Of a stretch of 21,423 nucleotides of DNA, positions 1 to 7,203 are shown piece after piece. This stretch comes from AC-32 sp036522595 (lineage in GTDB: Bacteria > Actinomycetota > Thermoleophilia > Gaiellales > Gaiellaceae): contig DATDFL010000028.1 of the NCBI GenBank assembly GCA_036522595.1, positions 1 to 21,423 on the forward strand. The letters are read 5' to 3'. The stretch's first letter is position 1; each line of letters opens with the position of its first letter. Both the position numbers and the translations under genes were made by a program. The notes under the pieces are model-generated. The model was not told where the DNA came from, made no database searches, and saw only the letters and a list, made by a program, of their open reading frames with translations.

Positions 1-233
1 AGCAGCCAGCGCGCAGCTTCGGCCGCGTCGCGTGCGTCGGCGTCCTCCGGCAGCAGCACGACGAGCCCGCGCCCGAGCTGCTCGTAGAGCGCCGCGAGCA
101 CCACGGGCAGCACCGGCTCGGAGACCCGCGCGCGCTCGGGCAGCGCCTCCGCGTAGGCAGCGAGTCGCTCGTCCGCGAGCAGCTGCTCGACGAGCGGATG
201 GAGGACGGGTCGGGTGGTCTCTGCCAGGTCCAA
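1..233 (-). CDS. mfd: Transcription-repair coupling factor Mfd, N-terminal fragment (probable)
   Basis: Only the first 77 or so residues are in the window; the gene runs off the left edge. The product would be the ATPase that removes stalled RNA polymerase and recruits UvrAB. The fragment has an amphipathic N-terminal helix, then a patch with LAALYEQLGRGLVVLLPED and DARDAAEAARWL. This resembles the start of the UvrB-like domain of actinobacterial Mfd proteins. No ATPase or helicase motif is visible because the fragment is too short. A stop lies 12 codons upstream in frame, and the only usual start after it is TTG at 233, with no well-spaced ribosome site. Context supports the call: rplY and pth lie on the same strand further right, as ctc, pth and mfd do in Bacillus. 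The assignment rests on similarity of pattern and synteny, so it is moderate. Confidence 0.55.
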   Translation of the reverse strand, partial: MDLAETTRPVLHPLVEQLLADERLAAYAEALPERARVSEPVLPVVLAALYEQLGRGLVVLLPEDADARDAAEAARWL

Positions 234-279
234 GACGAACGACGGAACTCCCGGTTCCGCCCTCCGATCTTAGCCCCGG

Positions 280-1404
280 CTAGTGAGTGGCAGGCGCGAG
301 CCCGGGAGCCAGGACCGGCTCGGGGACGCGCTCGGCGATGCGCTTGCCGCTGCGTATGAGCGGCTTCTCGACGACCCGGTGGATCCCGTACGCGAGGCCG
401 AGCGAGAGCACGATCCCCACGGCGAGGTACGCCAGCTCGGTGAGGAGACCGCCCGGAGCGACGACCATCGCCGCCGCGGCGAGCCCGAGCGGATGCGTCA
501 GGTAGAGCGGGTAGCTCACGCGCCCGACGAACCGCATCGCGCGCGACTCGAGCCAGCCGCTACCCGGAGCCCGAAGCGCCAGCGCGCAGACGACCAGGGC
601 GGCCGCGAGCGAGTAGGGCAGGTAGTACCAGGCGGCCGCAACGCGGAAACCCGCGGCGGTGGGGTTGAAGACGTGGGTCAGACCGTGCACGACCACGAGC
701 AGCGCCGCCGCGCCGAGGAAGAAGGGCGTCGACCCGAGCCGGCTCAGGCGCGCGAAGCTCGAGCGGTTGTGCATGAGGAAGGCGAGGACGCAGCCGGCGA
801 GAATCGCCGAGTAGGGCGCGAGCGCTCGTCCGTTCGAGCTGAACGCGATCGGAATCTGAAGCACGAACGCAAGGGCCAGCGCGACCCCGAGCCGCGAGCG
901 CGCCCGGCGGCGCAGCAGCACGAAGGCCACGAGCGGCCAGAGGAGATAGAACTTCTCCTCGATCCCGAGCGACCACGCTAATGAGAAGACGATGTGCGTC
1001 CGCGAGAAGAACGGCACTTCGGGGAACGGCGACAGGTACCACGGAACGGCGTCGAAGAAGGTCCCCCGGTGCGATGCCGCAATCCCGACGATGCCGACCG
1101 CGACGACGTAGAGCGCGAGGCTGACGAGGTAGACCGGGATGATGCGGAAGACGCGGCGGACGAAGAACGCGCGCCAGCGCAGCGCGCCGAGCGCGTCCTC
1201 CTCGCGCAGCGCGAGCGTCGTGATCAGGAAGCCGCTGAGGACGAAGAAGAGCGTCACGCCGTTCCAGCCCTCGAGCCAGCCCCAGAGCCAGTGCGAGCGC
1301 GTGTGGTGGAAGACGACCAGCAGCGCCGCGATCCCGCGCAGCCCTTCGAGCGCAGGGAAGAACGCGGCCGCCCGCCAGGCGTCGTAGCCCGAGATCCTCC
1401 GCAT
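280..1404 (-). CDS. Acyltransferase 3 family membrane protein (OafA/YrhL-like)
   Basis: This 374-residue integral membrane protein probably O-acylates a cell-surface or exported glycan or lipid using a cytoplasmic acyl donor. The family signature is clear: residues 19-37 hold LEGLRGIAALLVVFHHTR with the conserved His pair at 33-34. GVTLFFVLSGFLIT follows at 49-62, and SLGIEEKFYLLWP at 145-157. About ten hydrophobic segments fill the rest, a normal size and topology for the membrane domain. There is no C-terminal SGNH domain. The ATG at 1404 has no obvious ribosome site. It is divergent from the lipoprotein gene, with a 41 bp gap, and its stop is 46 bp from the probable mfd start on the same strand, so the two may be co-transcribed. 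The substrate cannot be told from sequence. Confidence 0.88.
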   Translation of the reverse strand: MRRISGYDAWRAAAFFPALEGLRGIAALLVVFHHTRSHWLWGWLEGWNGVTLFFVLSGFLITTLALREEDALGALRWRAFFVRRVFRIIPVYLVSLALYVVAVGIVGIAASHRGTFFDAVPWYLSPFPEVPFFSRTHIVFSLAWSLGIEEKFYLLWPLVAFVLLRRRARSRLGVALALAFVLQIPIAFSSNGRALAPYSAILAGCVLAFLMHNRSSFARLSRLGSTPFFLGAAALLVVVHGLTHVFNPTAAGFRVAAAWYYLPYSLAAALVVCALALRAPGSGWLESRAMRFVGRVSYPLYLTHPLGLAAAAMVVAPGGLLTELAYLAVGIVLSLGLAYGIHRVVEKPLIRSGKRIAERVPEPVLAPGLAPATH

Positions 1405-1412
1405 AGGAATCT

Positions 1413-1433
1413 GGTCGGCAGCGGGAGCCGACC
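1413..1433. repeat. Perfect 7-bp inverted repeat between divergent genes
   Basis: GGTCGGC at 1413-1419 is repeated inverted as GCCGACC at 1427-1433 around a 7-base loop. It lies in the 41 bp between the divergent acyltransferase and lipoprotein genes. It could be an operator for both genes or a small hairpin in a 5' leader. No clear promoter boxes were found beside it. Confidence 0.45.
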
Positions 1434-1445
1434 GCTTGAGCGATC

Positions 1446-2465
1446 ATGGGCGGCGTGATCAGGGCGATCGTCGGCGTCGCGGCGCTCCTGGCCCTGACGG
1501 GGTGCGGCGGCTCGCACGCGCGTCCGCGGCCGGCCCAGGTTCGCCTCGTCTACCTGAAAGGGATCGACCCCTCGGCTGCCACCGTCTGGATCGCCGGTGC
1601 CGACGGGTCGCACCCACGCAAGCTCGGGCGCGGTTCGGCGGCCGTTCTCTCGCCTGACGGCCTACGGGTTGCAGTCCGCCGGCGGGGCGGGATCTACCTC
1701 ATTCCGGCCAGAGGCGGCCCCGCGCGCCTGCTGACGACGCGCCACCTGCATCCCGAGGGGTGGTCGCCGGACGGCGAGACGCTCATCGCGTCGAGGCAAG
1801 GGGAGCTCGCGGTTTTGGAGCTCGACGGCATCGACCGGCGCACCGGTCGGGTCCGGGTGATCGCGAGCGGCTCGGTCTACGGCTTCGCGTTCTCGCCGGA
1901 CGGCGAGGACATCGTCTACTCGAGAGCAGGGTTCGCCACCGGCGAAGGCCCGTGCGGCGACCAGTTCGATCTCTACAAGACGACGCTCTCCGGAGGCAAG
2001 CCGACCCGGCTGACGCACGACGGCGTCAGCGGCTTCCCGGTCTGGGGCCACGCAGGCATCGCCTTCTCGCACTTTCCAGCCGGAACCGACCCGACGGACT
2101 GCCAGGCGCCGGGGATCTGGACGATCGACAGCAACGGCTCGCACCCGCGCTCCGTGATCTCGCGCGCACCCGAGGCGCTGGCAACCGAAGGGCTCTACGG
2201 CCTGCAGCCGCTGGGCTGGGTCGACGACCGGCACATCCTGGCCGGAATTCGCACCGACTCGGGCACGCTGGGCGCCGTGCTGGACACGAAGAGCCACAAG
2301 CTCCGCTACCTCCGCGACTTCGCGGACTCGGCATCGAGCGACGGCCGCTTCTCGGTCGGCGGCGGCGGCACGGCCGAGGGCGTCCACCTCTCGATCATGC
2401 GGCTCAGCGACGGGCATCGCGTCTTCCGCGTCAGCCAGGCCTGCTGCCCGAGCTGGAACCGCTGA
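1446..2465 (+). CDS. TolB-like beta-propeller lipoprotein
   Basis: The 339-residue protein begins with a short lipoprotein signal: a basic start, a hydrophobic run and the lipobox LTGC, with Cys20 as the expected lipidated residue. The mature part carries repeated PD40/TolB-type blades with SPDG at 69-72, 107-110 and 150-153, each followed by a short strand that would build a beta-propeller. It would sit on the outer face of the membrane; such proteins often bind other proteins or sense ligands, but no enzyme motif is visible. It ends six bases before the MFS transporter gene, so the two form an operon. The ATG at 1446 gives the signal peptide. Exact function is unknown. Confidence 0.75.
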   Translation: MGGVIRAIVGVAALLALTGCGGSHARPRPAQVRLVYLKGIDPSAATVWIAGADGSHPRKLGRGSAAVLSPDGLRVAVRRRGGIYLIPARGGPARLLTTRHLHPEGWSPDGETLIASRQGELAVLELDGIDRRTGRVRVIASGSVYGFAFSPDGEDIVYSRAGFATGEGPCGDQFDLYKTTLSGGKPTRLTHDGVSGFPVWGHAGIAFSHFPAGTDPTDCQAPGIWTIDSNGSHPRSVISRAPEALATEGLYGLQPLGWVDDRHILAGIRTDSGTLGAVLDTKSHKLRYLRDFADSASSDGRFSVGGGGTAEGVHLSIMRLSDGHRVFRVSQACCPSWNR

Positions 2466-2471
2466 GGCGTC

Positions 2472-3713
2472 GTGGCGGCCGGAGAACGCTTCGGGCCGCT
2501 GAAGGAACGGCCGTTCCGCCTGCTCTGGCTCGGCCGGACCGGATCGTCGCTGGGCGATGCCCTCATTCCGGTCGCCCTCGCCTTCGCGGTGCTGCGGATC
2601 GGCGGCGGCTCTTCGGGGCTCGGAATCGTCCTCGCGTCGTGGACGATCGGGCGAGCGGGCTTCACCGTCGCCGGCGGCGTCTGGGCCGATCGGCTGCCAC
2701 GGCGCACGGTGATGATCGGCGCGGATCTCGTCCGCCTCGGCACGCAGGCGACCACTGCGGCGCTCCTGCTCGGCGGCACCGCACGCGTCTGGGAGCTCGC
2801 GCTCCTGCAGGCGTTCGCCGGCGCTGCGGGCGGCTTCTTCAACCCGGCCTCGACCGCCCTCCTACCGCAGGCCGTCAGCCCCGGGCGCCTGCAACAGGCG
2901 AACGCCCTGCTCTCCCTCTCGCAAAGCGCCACGAACATCTTCGGGCCTGCGCTCTCCGGCGCGATCGTGGCCGCGGCGGGTCCCGGTTGGGTCTTCGCGA
3001 TCGACGCGGGCAGCTTCGTCGTCAGCGCTTCGTTCCTCGCGGCGCTCCGCGTGGAAGCTCACGTACGCCCGGCCGCCAAGCGCTTCTGGCACGACGTCGC
3101 AGAGGGCTGGCAGGAGGTTCGCCGGATCCGCTGGCTCACCGCGGGCTTCCTCGGGTTCGCACTCGGCAACGTGGGGATCGGGATGTACCTGGTGCTCGGC
3201 CCGGTCGTGTCGCGCAACGAGCTCGGAGGCGCCCAGGCCTGGGGGCTGATCCTCACGGCCGGCGCGGTCGGCGGGGTGCTCGGCGGGCTCGTTGCCTACC
3301 GCGTCCGCCCGCGGCACCCGGTCGCCGCCGCCTTCGGGATCTGGGCGATCGGCTCGCTGCCGCCGTTCGCGCTCGTGCCGCCGCTTCCCGTCGCGGTCAT
3401 CATGATCGCGAGCGCGATCTTCACCGGCTCCGTGCTCATCGGGAACACGCTCTGGGAGACGGCGATGCAGCAGGAGGTGAGGCAGGACCGCCTGGCGCGC
3501 GTCGGGTCGATCGACTGGCTGCTCTCGCTGTGCCTTATGCCGGCCGGGCAGGGCCTCGCGGGGCCGCTTGCCGGCGCGATGGGCGTGCGCAGCACCCTCC
3601 TGCTCGCCGGCGGGCTGATGACTGTGCCGAACCTGTGCGTGATCGCGTTAGTGCGCGAGGTGCGAACTGTCCGCCGGCGAGAGGCGCCTGGGGCCATGCC
3701 CGCGGTCGAGTGA
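2472..3713 (+). CDS. MFS transporter, EntS-like exporter
   Basis: A 413-residue major facilitator protein with about twelve hydrophobic segments. The family motif A occurs between helices 2 and 3 as GGVWADRLPRRTV, residues 68-80. The N-terminal pattern FGPLKERPFRLLWLGRTGSSLGD is typical of the EntS/macrolide-efflux branch, so export of a small molecule is likelier than nutrient uptake. Substrate is not predictable. The start is GTG at 2472, preceded by GAGG four bases away. It follows the lipoprotein gene by six bases and is almost certainly co-transcribed with it. Its stop is five bases from that of the convergent secreted-protein gene, leaving no room for a separate terminator. Confidence 0.85.
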   Translation: MAAGERFGPLKERPFRLLWLGRTGSSLGDALIPVALAFAVLRIGGGSSGLGIVLASWTIGRAGFTVAGGVWADRLPRRTVMIGADLVRLGTQATTAALLLGGTARVWELALLQAFAGAAGGFFNPASTALLPQAVSPGRLQQANALLSLSQSATNIFGPALSGAIVAAAGPGWVFAIDAGSFVVSASFLAALRVEAHVRPAAKRFWHDVAEGWQEVRRIRWLTAGFLGFALGNVGIGMYLVLGPVVSRNELGGAQAWGLILTAGAVGGVLGGLVAYRVRPRHPVAAAFGIWAIGSLPPFALVPPLPVAVIMIASAIFTGSVLIGNTLWETAMQQEVRQDRLARVGSIDWLLSLCLMPAGQGLAGPLAGAMGVRSTLLLAGGLMTVPNLCVIALVREVRTVRRREAPGAMPAVE

Positions 3714-3718
3714 CGGGC

Positions 3719-4876
3719 TCAGGCCCAGGCGACCTCGAAGCGGCCGTCGCGCTTGAGGCCAGGCAGCCGCGCGATGGCCGGGGTGAGCTCGACCGGCGCT
3801 GCGTGGCCCGAGACGTCGACGACCGCGGCCCGCAGCTCCGTGTCGGAGTACAGGAGATACCTTCCGCGCCACGACAGGTCGGCCATGCGCTCACAGACCT
3901 TGAAGAGGAGTTTCTCCGTCAGGACCGGCCGTGCCCGGTGCTCGCCGGCGCGCAGCACATAGACGGTTTCGCTCCCCCGGGAGCCGTAGGCCGTGTTGCC
4001 GCTTGTAGCCGTGAACGCGACCGCAGTCGCGGACGCATTCGCGACGACGGCGCTCGAGACCCCGTCCGCCATCTTGGGTCCATGCGGGAGCGGGGTCTTG
4101 GCGACCAGGCGACCCGCCCGATCCAGGATCACCAGGCGCCGCTGGTCGCGGAGTGCGACGAGCCGTCCCAGCGGCTCGATGCTCAGAGACTTGGCCGTGA
4201 AGCCGAGCTTGCGCAGCGTGGCCAGCTCGCGGACCCGGTCGCCGTCGAAGGCGAAGAGCTTGCCTTTCACACGAAAGACGACGCCCCGGCTCCTCGGGCC
4301 AGCCTCCACGTCGCTCACGCGCCGGGCGAGGACGCGAAGGCGCCGGCCGTCCAGGCCGCGGAGGACGACCGTGCTGCGGTTGGACTGCGTGACGAGCTTC
4401 CCGTCCGTGAACGCGACCGGCCACTCACCACGAGCGACCGTGTGCTCCGGCCCGCCGTAGCGCGCGACGTACAGGAGCGGACGCCGGCCGCGGTAGTAGC
4501 TGAAAGCGAGCGTGGTTTGACCCAGTGCGATCCTGCCGACATCCCCCGCGTGCGCCCCCCGGTACGCATCGTGTGAGCGCCAGAGCCGATCCATCGCACG
4601 CCCGATCACGATGTGATGGCGCTCGAGCCCGAACCAGCTGAAGTCCATCCAGTAGGCACGAGCGACCCGAGGGACCGGGCTTGTCCACGGCCCCTCGTAG
4701 GTCGCCTTTCCGTCCGCCCCGAGACGGAATCGCGCGCAGTTCGTCGTGATGACCACCGGCAGTGGGGGCCGGGCCCCCAGTTGTGGCACATCTCGCGCAC
4801 AGCGAGGCGCGGCGCTCGTAGCCGTTCCGGCGCCTGCGAGCAGCAGAATGGAAACGACAGCCAGGACGAGCCTCAC
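3719..4876 (-). CDS. Secreted propeller-like protein of unknown function
   Basis: I do not recognise a named family. The 385-residue product starts with a clear signal peptide (about residues 1-23, ending near ATSAA). The rest is rich in short beta strands with repeated patterns such as LFAFDGDRVRELATL and RLVILDRAGRLVAKTPL, which suggest a WD40/PD40-type beta-propeller outside the membrane. Three cysteines are seen in the mature part; no lipobox. The start is GTG at 4876 with no good ribosome site. It lies 36 bp downstream of pth on the same strand and may be read from that operon. It faces the lipoprotein/MFS pair, and like the lipoprotein it is probably a propeller, so the three genes may share an envelope role. 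That link is inference. Confidence 0.6.
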   Translation of the reverse strand: MRLVLAVVSILLLAGAGTATSAAPRCARDVPQLGARPPLPVVITTNCARFRLGADGKATYEGPWTSPVPRVARAYWMDFSWFGLERHHIVIGRAMDRLWRSHDAYRGAHAGDVGRIALGQTTLAFSYYRGRRPLLYVARYGGPEHTVARGEWPVAFTDGKLVTQSNRSTVVLRGLDGRRLRVLARRVSDVEAGPRSRGVVFRVKGKLFAFDGDRVRELATLRKLGFTAKSLSIEPLGRLVALRDQRRLVILDRAGRLVAKTPLPHGPKMADGVSSAVVANASATAVAFTATSGNTAYGSRGSETVYVLRAGEHRARPVLTEKLLFKVCERMADLSWRGRYLLYSDTELRAAVVDVSGHAAPVELTPAIARLPGLKRDGRFEVAWA

Positions 4877-4912
4877 GCAAGGACTACGGCGCGAGGCCGG
4901 CCCGAGGTCCGC

Positions 4913-5503
4913 TCAGTTGAAGCGCTGCTGCGTGGCCTCCAGGCCCTCGCGCACCAGCGTCTCGACGGCATCCGCCGAGCGCGCGATCAGCGCTTCGGCG
5001 TCCTCTTCCGGCGCGAAGGGCGACAGGACCCAGTCCTTCACGGGCCGAGGGTCGCCTCGCTCCGGGCGGCCGATGCCGATTCGCAGGCGCAGGAAGTCCT
5101 GCGTGCCGAGGTGCTGCGCCAGCGAGCGCAGGCCGTTGTGCCCGGCGAGCCCTCCCCCGCGCCGCGCCTGCAGGCGGCCGGGCTCGAGGTCAACGTCGTC
5201 GTGCACGACCAGCAGCGACTCGGGCTGCACTTTGAAGAAGCGCGCTGCGGCCGCGACCGAGCGGCCCGACTCGTTCATGTAGGTCTCGGGCTTGACGAGC
5301 GCGAGCTTCGCGCCGTCGAGGCGGATCTCCGCGAGCGAGCCCGAGAACTTCGAGCGCCACGAGCCGCCCTGCCTTCGCGCGAGCTCGTCGAGCACCAGCC
5401 AGCCCACGTTGTGGCGCGTGCGCTCGAACTCGCGGCCCGGGTTGCCGAGCCCCGCGACCAGCAGGTCCAGCGTCGAGGCAGAGCCCCGACGGAAGAGGCG
5501 CAC
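4913..5503 (-). CDS. pth: Peptidyl-tRNA hydrolase
   Basis: Pth frees tRNA from peptidyl-tRNAs dropped by the ribosome; it is soluble and essential in most bacteria. The 196-residue protein has the family landmarks: GLGNPG at 18-23 with Asn21, RHNVG with the catalytic His31, KPETYMNESG with Asn77, VVHDDVDL with Asp102, and GGGLAGHNGLRS with Asn123. These match the His20, Asn10, Asn68, Asp93 and Asn114 positions of the E. coli enzyme. Length is normal, with about ten extra residues at the N terminus. The start is GTG at 5503, which follows the rplY stop codon directly, with no gap. The two are therefore translationally coupled, as expected for the common rplY-pth pair. Confidence 0.96.
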   Translation of the reverse strand: MRLFRRGSASTLDLLVAGLGNPGREFERTRHNVGWLVLDELARRQGGSWRSKFSGSLAEIRLDGAKLALVKPETYMNESGRSVAAAARFFKVQPESLLVVHDDVDLEPGRLQARRGGGLAGHNGLRSLAQHLGTQDFLRLRIGIGRPERGDPRPVKDWVLSPFAPEEDAEALIARSADAVETLVREGLEATQQRFN

Positions 5504-6232
5504 TTATTCCTCTTGGGACTCTTGCTCGCCCGAGGGCTCTTCGCCCTCGCCCTCGGCAGCCGGCTCGCCTTCGCCCTCTTCGCCCTCGGGGACCTCGCCC
5601 TCGGGCAGCTCGCCCTCCTCGAGCTCCTCCTCGCCCTCGATCTCTTCGGGCTCGGGCTCGACGAAGCGCGTCGGCATCGTGACCGTCGCGAGGACCGTCT
5701 CCTCGGGGTCGTCCAGGAACTTGACGTCCTGCTGGACGGGCAGGTCGACCAGGCGCAGCGTGTCGCCGATCGCCATCCCGGTGACGTCGAGGTCGAGGTG
5801 CTCGGGAATCTCCATCGGCAGCGCCTCGACGGTGATCTCGCGGTTGACCTGCGAGAGCACGCCGCCCTCGGTGACGCCGACGGGCTCGCCGATCAGCTCC
5901 ACGACGACGCGCGCCTGGATCGGCCGGTCGAGCCGGACTTCCTGCAGGTCGATGTGCGTCAGCGTGCCCTTGATCGGGTCCTGCTGGTACGACTTGAGGA
6001 TCGAAGGCCGCGCATCGGCGCCGTCGACCGTGACGTCGAGGATCGCGTGCAGGCCGGCGTCACGCGTGAGCACTCGACGCAGCTCGCGCTCGGCGACGCA
6101 GAACGCGTGAGGCTCCTTGCCGCCGCCGTAGAGGACGCCCGGGATCAACCCCTCCTTGCGCAGGCGGCGCGAATCCGCGGAGCCTCGGCTCTCGCGCGGC
6201 TGTACCTCGAGCTTGACTCTCTCGCCGGCCAC
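5504..6232 (-). CDS. rplY: 50S ribosomal protein L25/general stress protein Ctc
   Basis: This 242-residue protein is the long, two-domain form of L25 (Ctc/TL5), which binds 5S rRNA in the large subunit. The N-terminal RNA-binding domain covers about residues 1-95 and includes SRRLRKEGLIPGVLYGGG. The TL5 beta domain follows to about residue 190 (for instance LPMEIPEHLDLDVTGM). The last 52 residues (191-242) are a highly acidic tail in which 26 residues are Glu. The start is GTG at 6232, without a good ribosome site, 24 bp after the diiron-type enzyme gene; translation from the operon transcript is likely. Pth follows with no gap. Confidence 0.95.
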   Translation of the reverse strand: MAGERVKLEVQPRESRGSADSRRLRKEGLIPGVLYGGGKEPHAFCVAERELRRVLTRDAGLHAILDVTVDGADARPSILKSYQQDPIKGTLTHIDLQEVRLDRPIQARVVVELIGEPVGVTEGGVLSQVNREITVEALPMEIPEHLDLDVTGMAIGDTLRLVDLPVQQDVKFLDDPEETVLATVTMPTRFVEPEPEEIEGEEELEEGELPEGEVPEGEEGEGEPAAEGEGEEPSGEQESQEE

Positions 6233-6256
6233 GGCGGCGAAGTGTAGCCGAGCGGC

Positions 6257-6946
6257 TCAGGAATCCTGGTCCACGATCGCCTCGAGCGTGCGTGCGCCCA
6301 TGACCGCCGTGGAGATGGCGGAGACTCCGAGCGCAGCTTCGTGCCACGGTTCGAGCGGCAGCGAGTCGAGGATCCGGTCGAGATGGTCACGGTGACCCGG
6401 GTCGAGCTCGGCATGCTCGACATACGTGGTGAATGCATCGCGCGGGAAGCCCGTTCGCTCGATCAGCGTCTCGATCAGCTCGGGCGTCGGCGGGAACCCC
6501 TCCATCACCGCGACGTAGCCCAGGAACGCGATCGGGTGGAAATGGAGGATCCAGTAGTACTGCTGGCCGACCAGTGCCGCCACGTCCGGCGAGGGCATCC
6601 GCTTGAAGACGCTTCTCCGGTCGATCCCCAAAACCTCGAGGTCGCCGAGCAGCGTCTCATCGTGGTCCAGCTCCTCTTCGACGTGCTCGGCCAGGTACTC
6701 CGCGAGCGGCTCCGCCAGCGGGTCCTTGCCGGCCAACGCCCGTGACCGCTCCAGCGCGGCCTCTGTCAGCGGCACGGTCGCGCGGATGATCTCGTGCTGC
6801 AGGATCAGGTAGTCCGGCCAGAGCTCAGACAGGCGCGGGCTTTCGATGAGCGCCTTGTAGGCCGCGCCGAACGGGCCGACGACAATGTAAATCTTCCGGC
6901 GGAGCCGGAAGCTCGCGGTCGTTGTTTGCTCGGCGGCGATTCTCAG
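6257..6946 (-). CDS. Iron-containing redox enzyme family protein (haem-oxygenase-like diiron fold), CTG start
   Basis: The product has a haem-oxygenase-like all-helical fold, related to TENA/PqqC-like and HDO proteins. Visible candidate metal ligands are His51 in LQHEIIR, the EEELDHDE cluster (91-98, with Glu92 and His95), and EHAELDPGHRDH (177-188, with Asp182 and His185). YYWILHFHP is another family-like segment. The usual start by automatic rules would be GTG at 6775, but that removes 57 residues that clearly belong to the protein, such as SFRLRRKI and LWPDYLILQHEIIRATV. Going upstream in frame, the only NUG codon before SFRLRRKI and after the in-frame TAA at 6965-6967 is CTG at 6946. It overlaps the preceding gene's stop as CTGA. 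This gives 229 residues. Reaction and substrate are unknown. A sequencing frameshift is the alternative. Confidence 0.75.
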   Translation of the reverse strand: MRIAAEQTTTASFRLRRKIYIVVGPFGAAYKALIESPRLSELWPDYLILQHEIIRATVPLTEAALERSRALAGKDPLAEPLAEYLAEHVEEELDHDETLLGDLEVLGIDRRSVFKRMPSPDVAALVGQQYYWILHFHPIAFLGYVAVMEGFPPTPELIETLIERTGFPRDAFTTYVEHAELDPGHRDHLDRILDSLPLEPWHEAALGVSAISTAVMGARTLEAIVDQDS

Positions 6947-7134
6947 TGAACCGCTTTGAGGGCCTTACCCAAGTCGACGTTCGTATCGGTGAGGGCCTTC
7001 CCTACCTTGTCCATGGCCTTCAGCTCCTTGTCCGAACAGTCGTTCATCGCGTCGATGACCGCATCCGGGAGCGAACTGGGGTCCACGTGGTTCTTGTCGA
7101 GGTGGTCCTTCGTGCCTTTGTTCGGCTGTGACAT
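6943..7134 (-). CDS. Small hydrophilic protein of 63 residues, unknown function
   Basis: The ATG at 7134 has a strong ribosome site (GGGAGG about nine bases upstream) and gives 63 residues beginning MSQPNKGTKDHLDKN. The product is soluble, with a charged N terminus and two predicted helices in the second half (roughly 22-60, containing SDKELKAMDKVGKAL). There is one Cys and no signal or membrane segment. A longer reading from 7203 would start inside the promoter region and lacks a ribosome site, so it is rejected. It is the first gene after a clear promoter and overlaps the diiron-type enzyme by four bases, so the pair may work together. I do not recognise the family. Confidence 0.7.
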   Translation of the reverse strand: MSQPNKGTKDHLDKNHVDPSSLPDAVIDAMNDCSDKELKAMDKVGKALTDTNVDLGKALKAVH

Positions 7135-7174
7135 CGCTCGTGCCCTCCCTGTCGCAGATGGCCGCCGGTGAACG

Positions 7175-7203
7175 AATATCGTGCGCTCGCCCGGCGCTGT
7201 CAA
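7175..7203 (-). promoter_or_regulatory. Promoter for the small gene-diiron enzyme-rplY-pth operon
   Basis: On the minus strand a perfect -35 box TTGACA (7203-7198) is followed, after 17 bases, by GATATT (7180-7175). Transcription would start near 7168, giving a leader of about 34 bases that contains the GGGAGG ribosome site of the 63-residue gene. The TGA stop of the cyclase gene is embedded in the -35 box. The -10 box is only a partial match. Confidence 0.55.

Noticed and set aside
32..283. Plus-strand frame of 83 codons
   Set aside because: Ala/Arg/Pro-rich with no pattern; the opposite strand gives a sensible Mfd-like N terminus.
1760..4576. Open frame of 938 codons on the plus strand
   Set aside because: It runs across the lipoprotein, MFS and opposite-strand secreted-protein genes. 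The product is Arg/Gly/Ala-rich with no domain pattern, as expected from a shadow of GC-rich genes.
5560..5650. Repeated CGCCCTCG words on the plus strand
   Set aside because: They are the complement of repeated Glu-Gly codons in the L25 acidic tail, not an independent DNA repeat or CRISPR.
4613..6247. Open frame of 544 codons antisense to pth and rplY
   Set aside because: It contains low-complexity runs that mirror the acidic tail of L25. The two genes on the other strand are certain.
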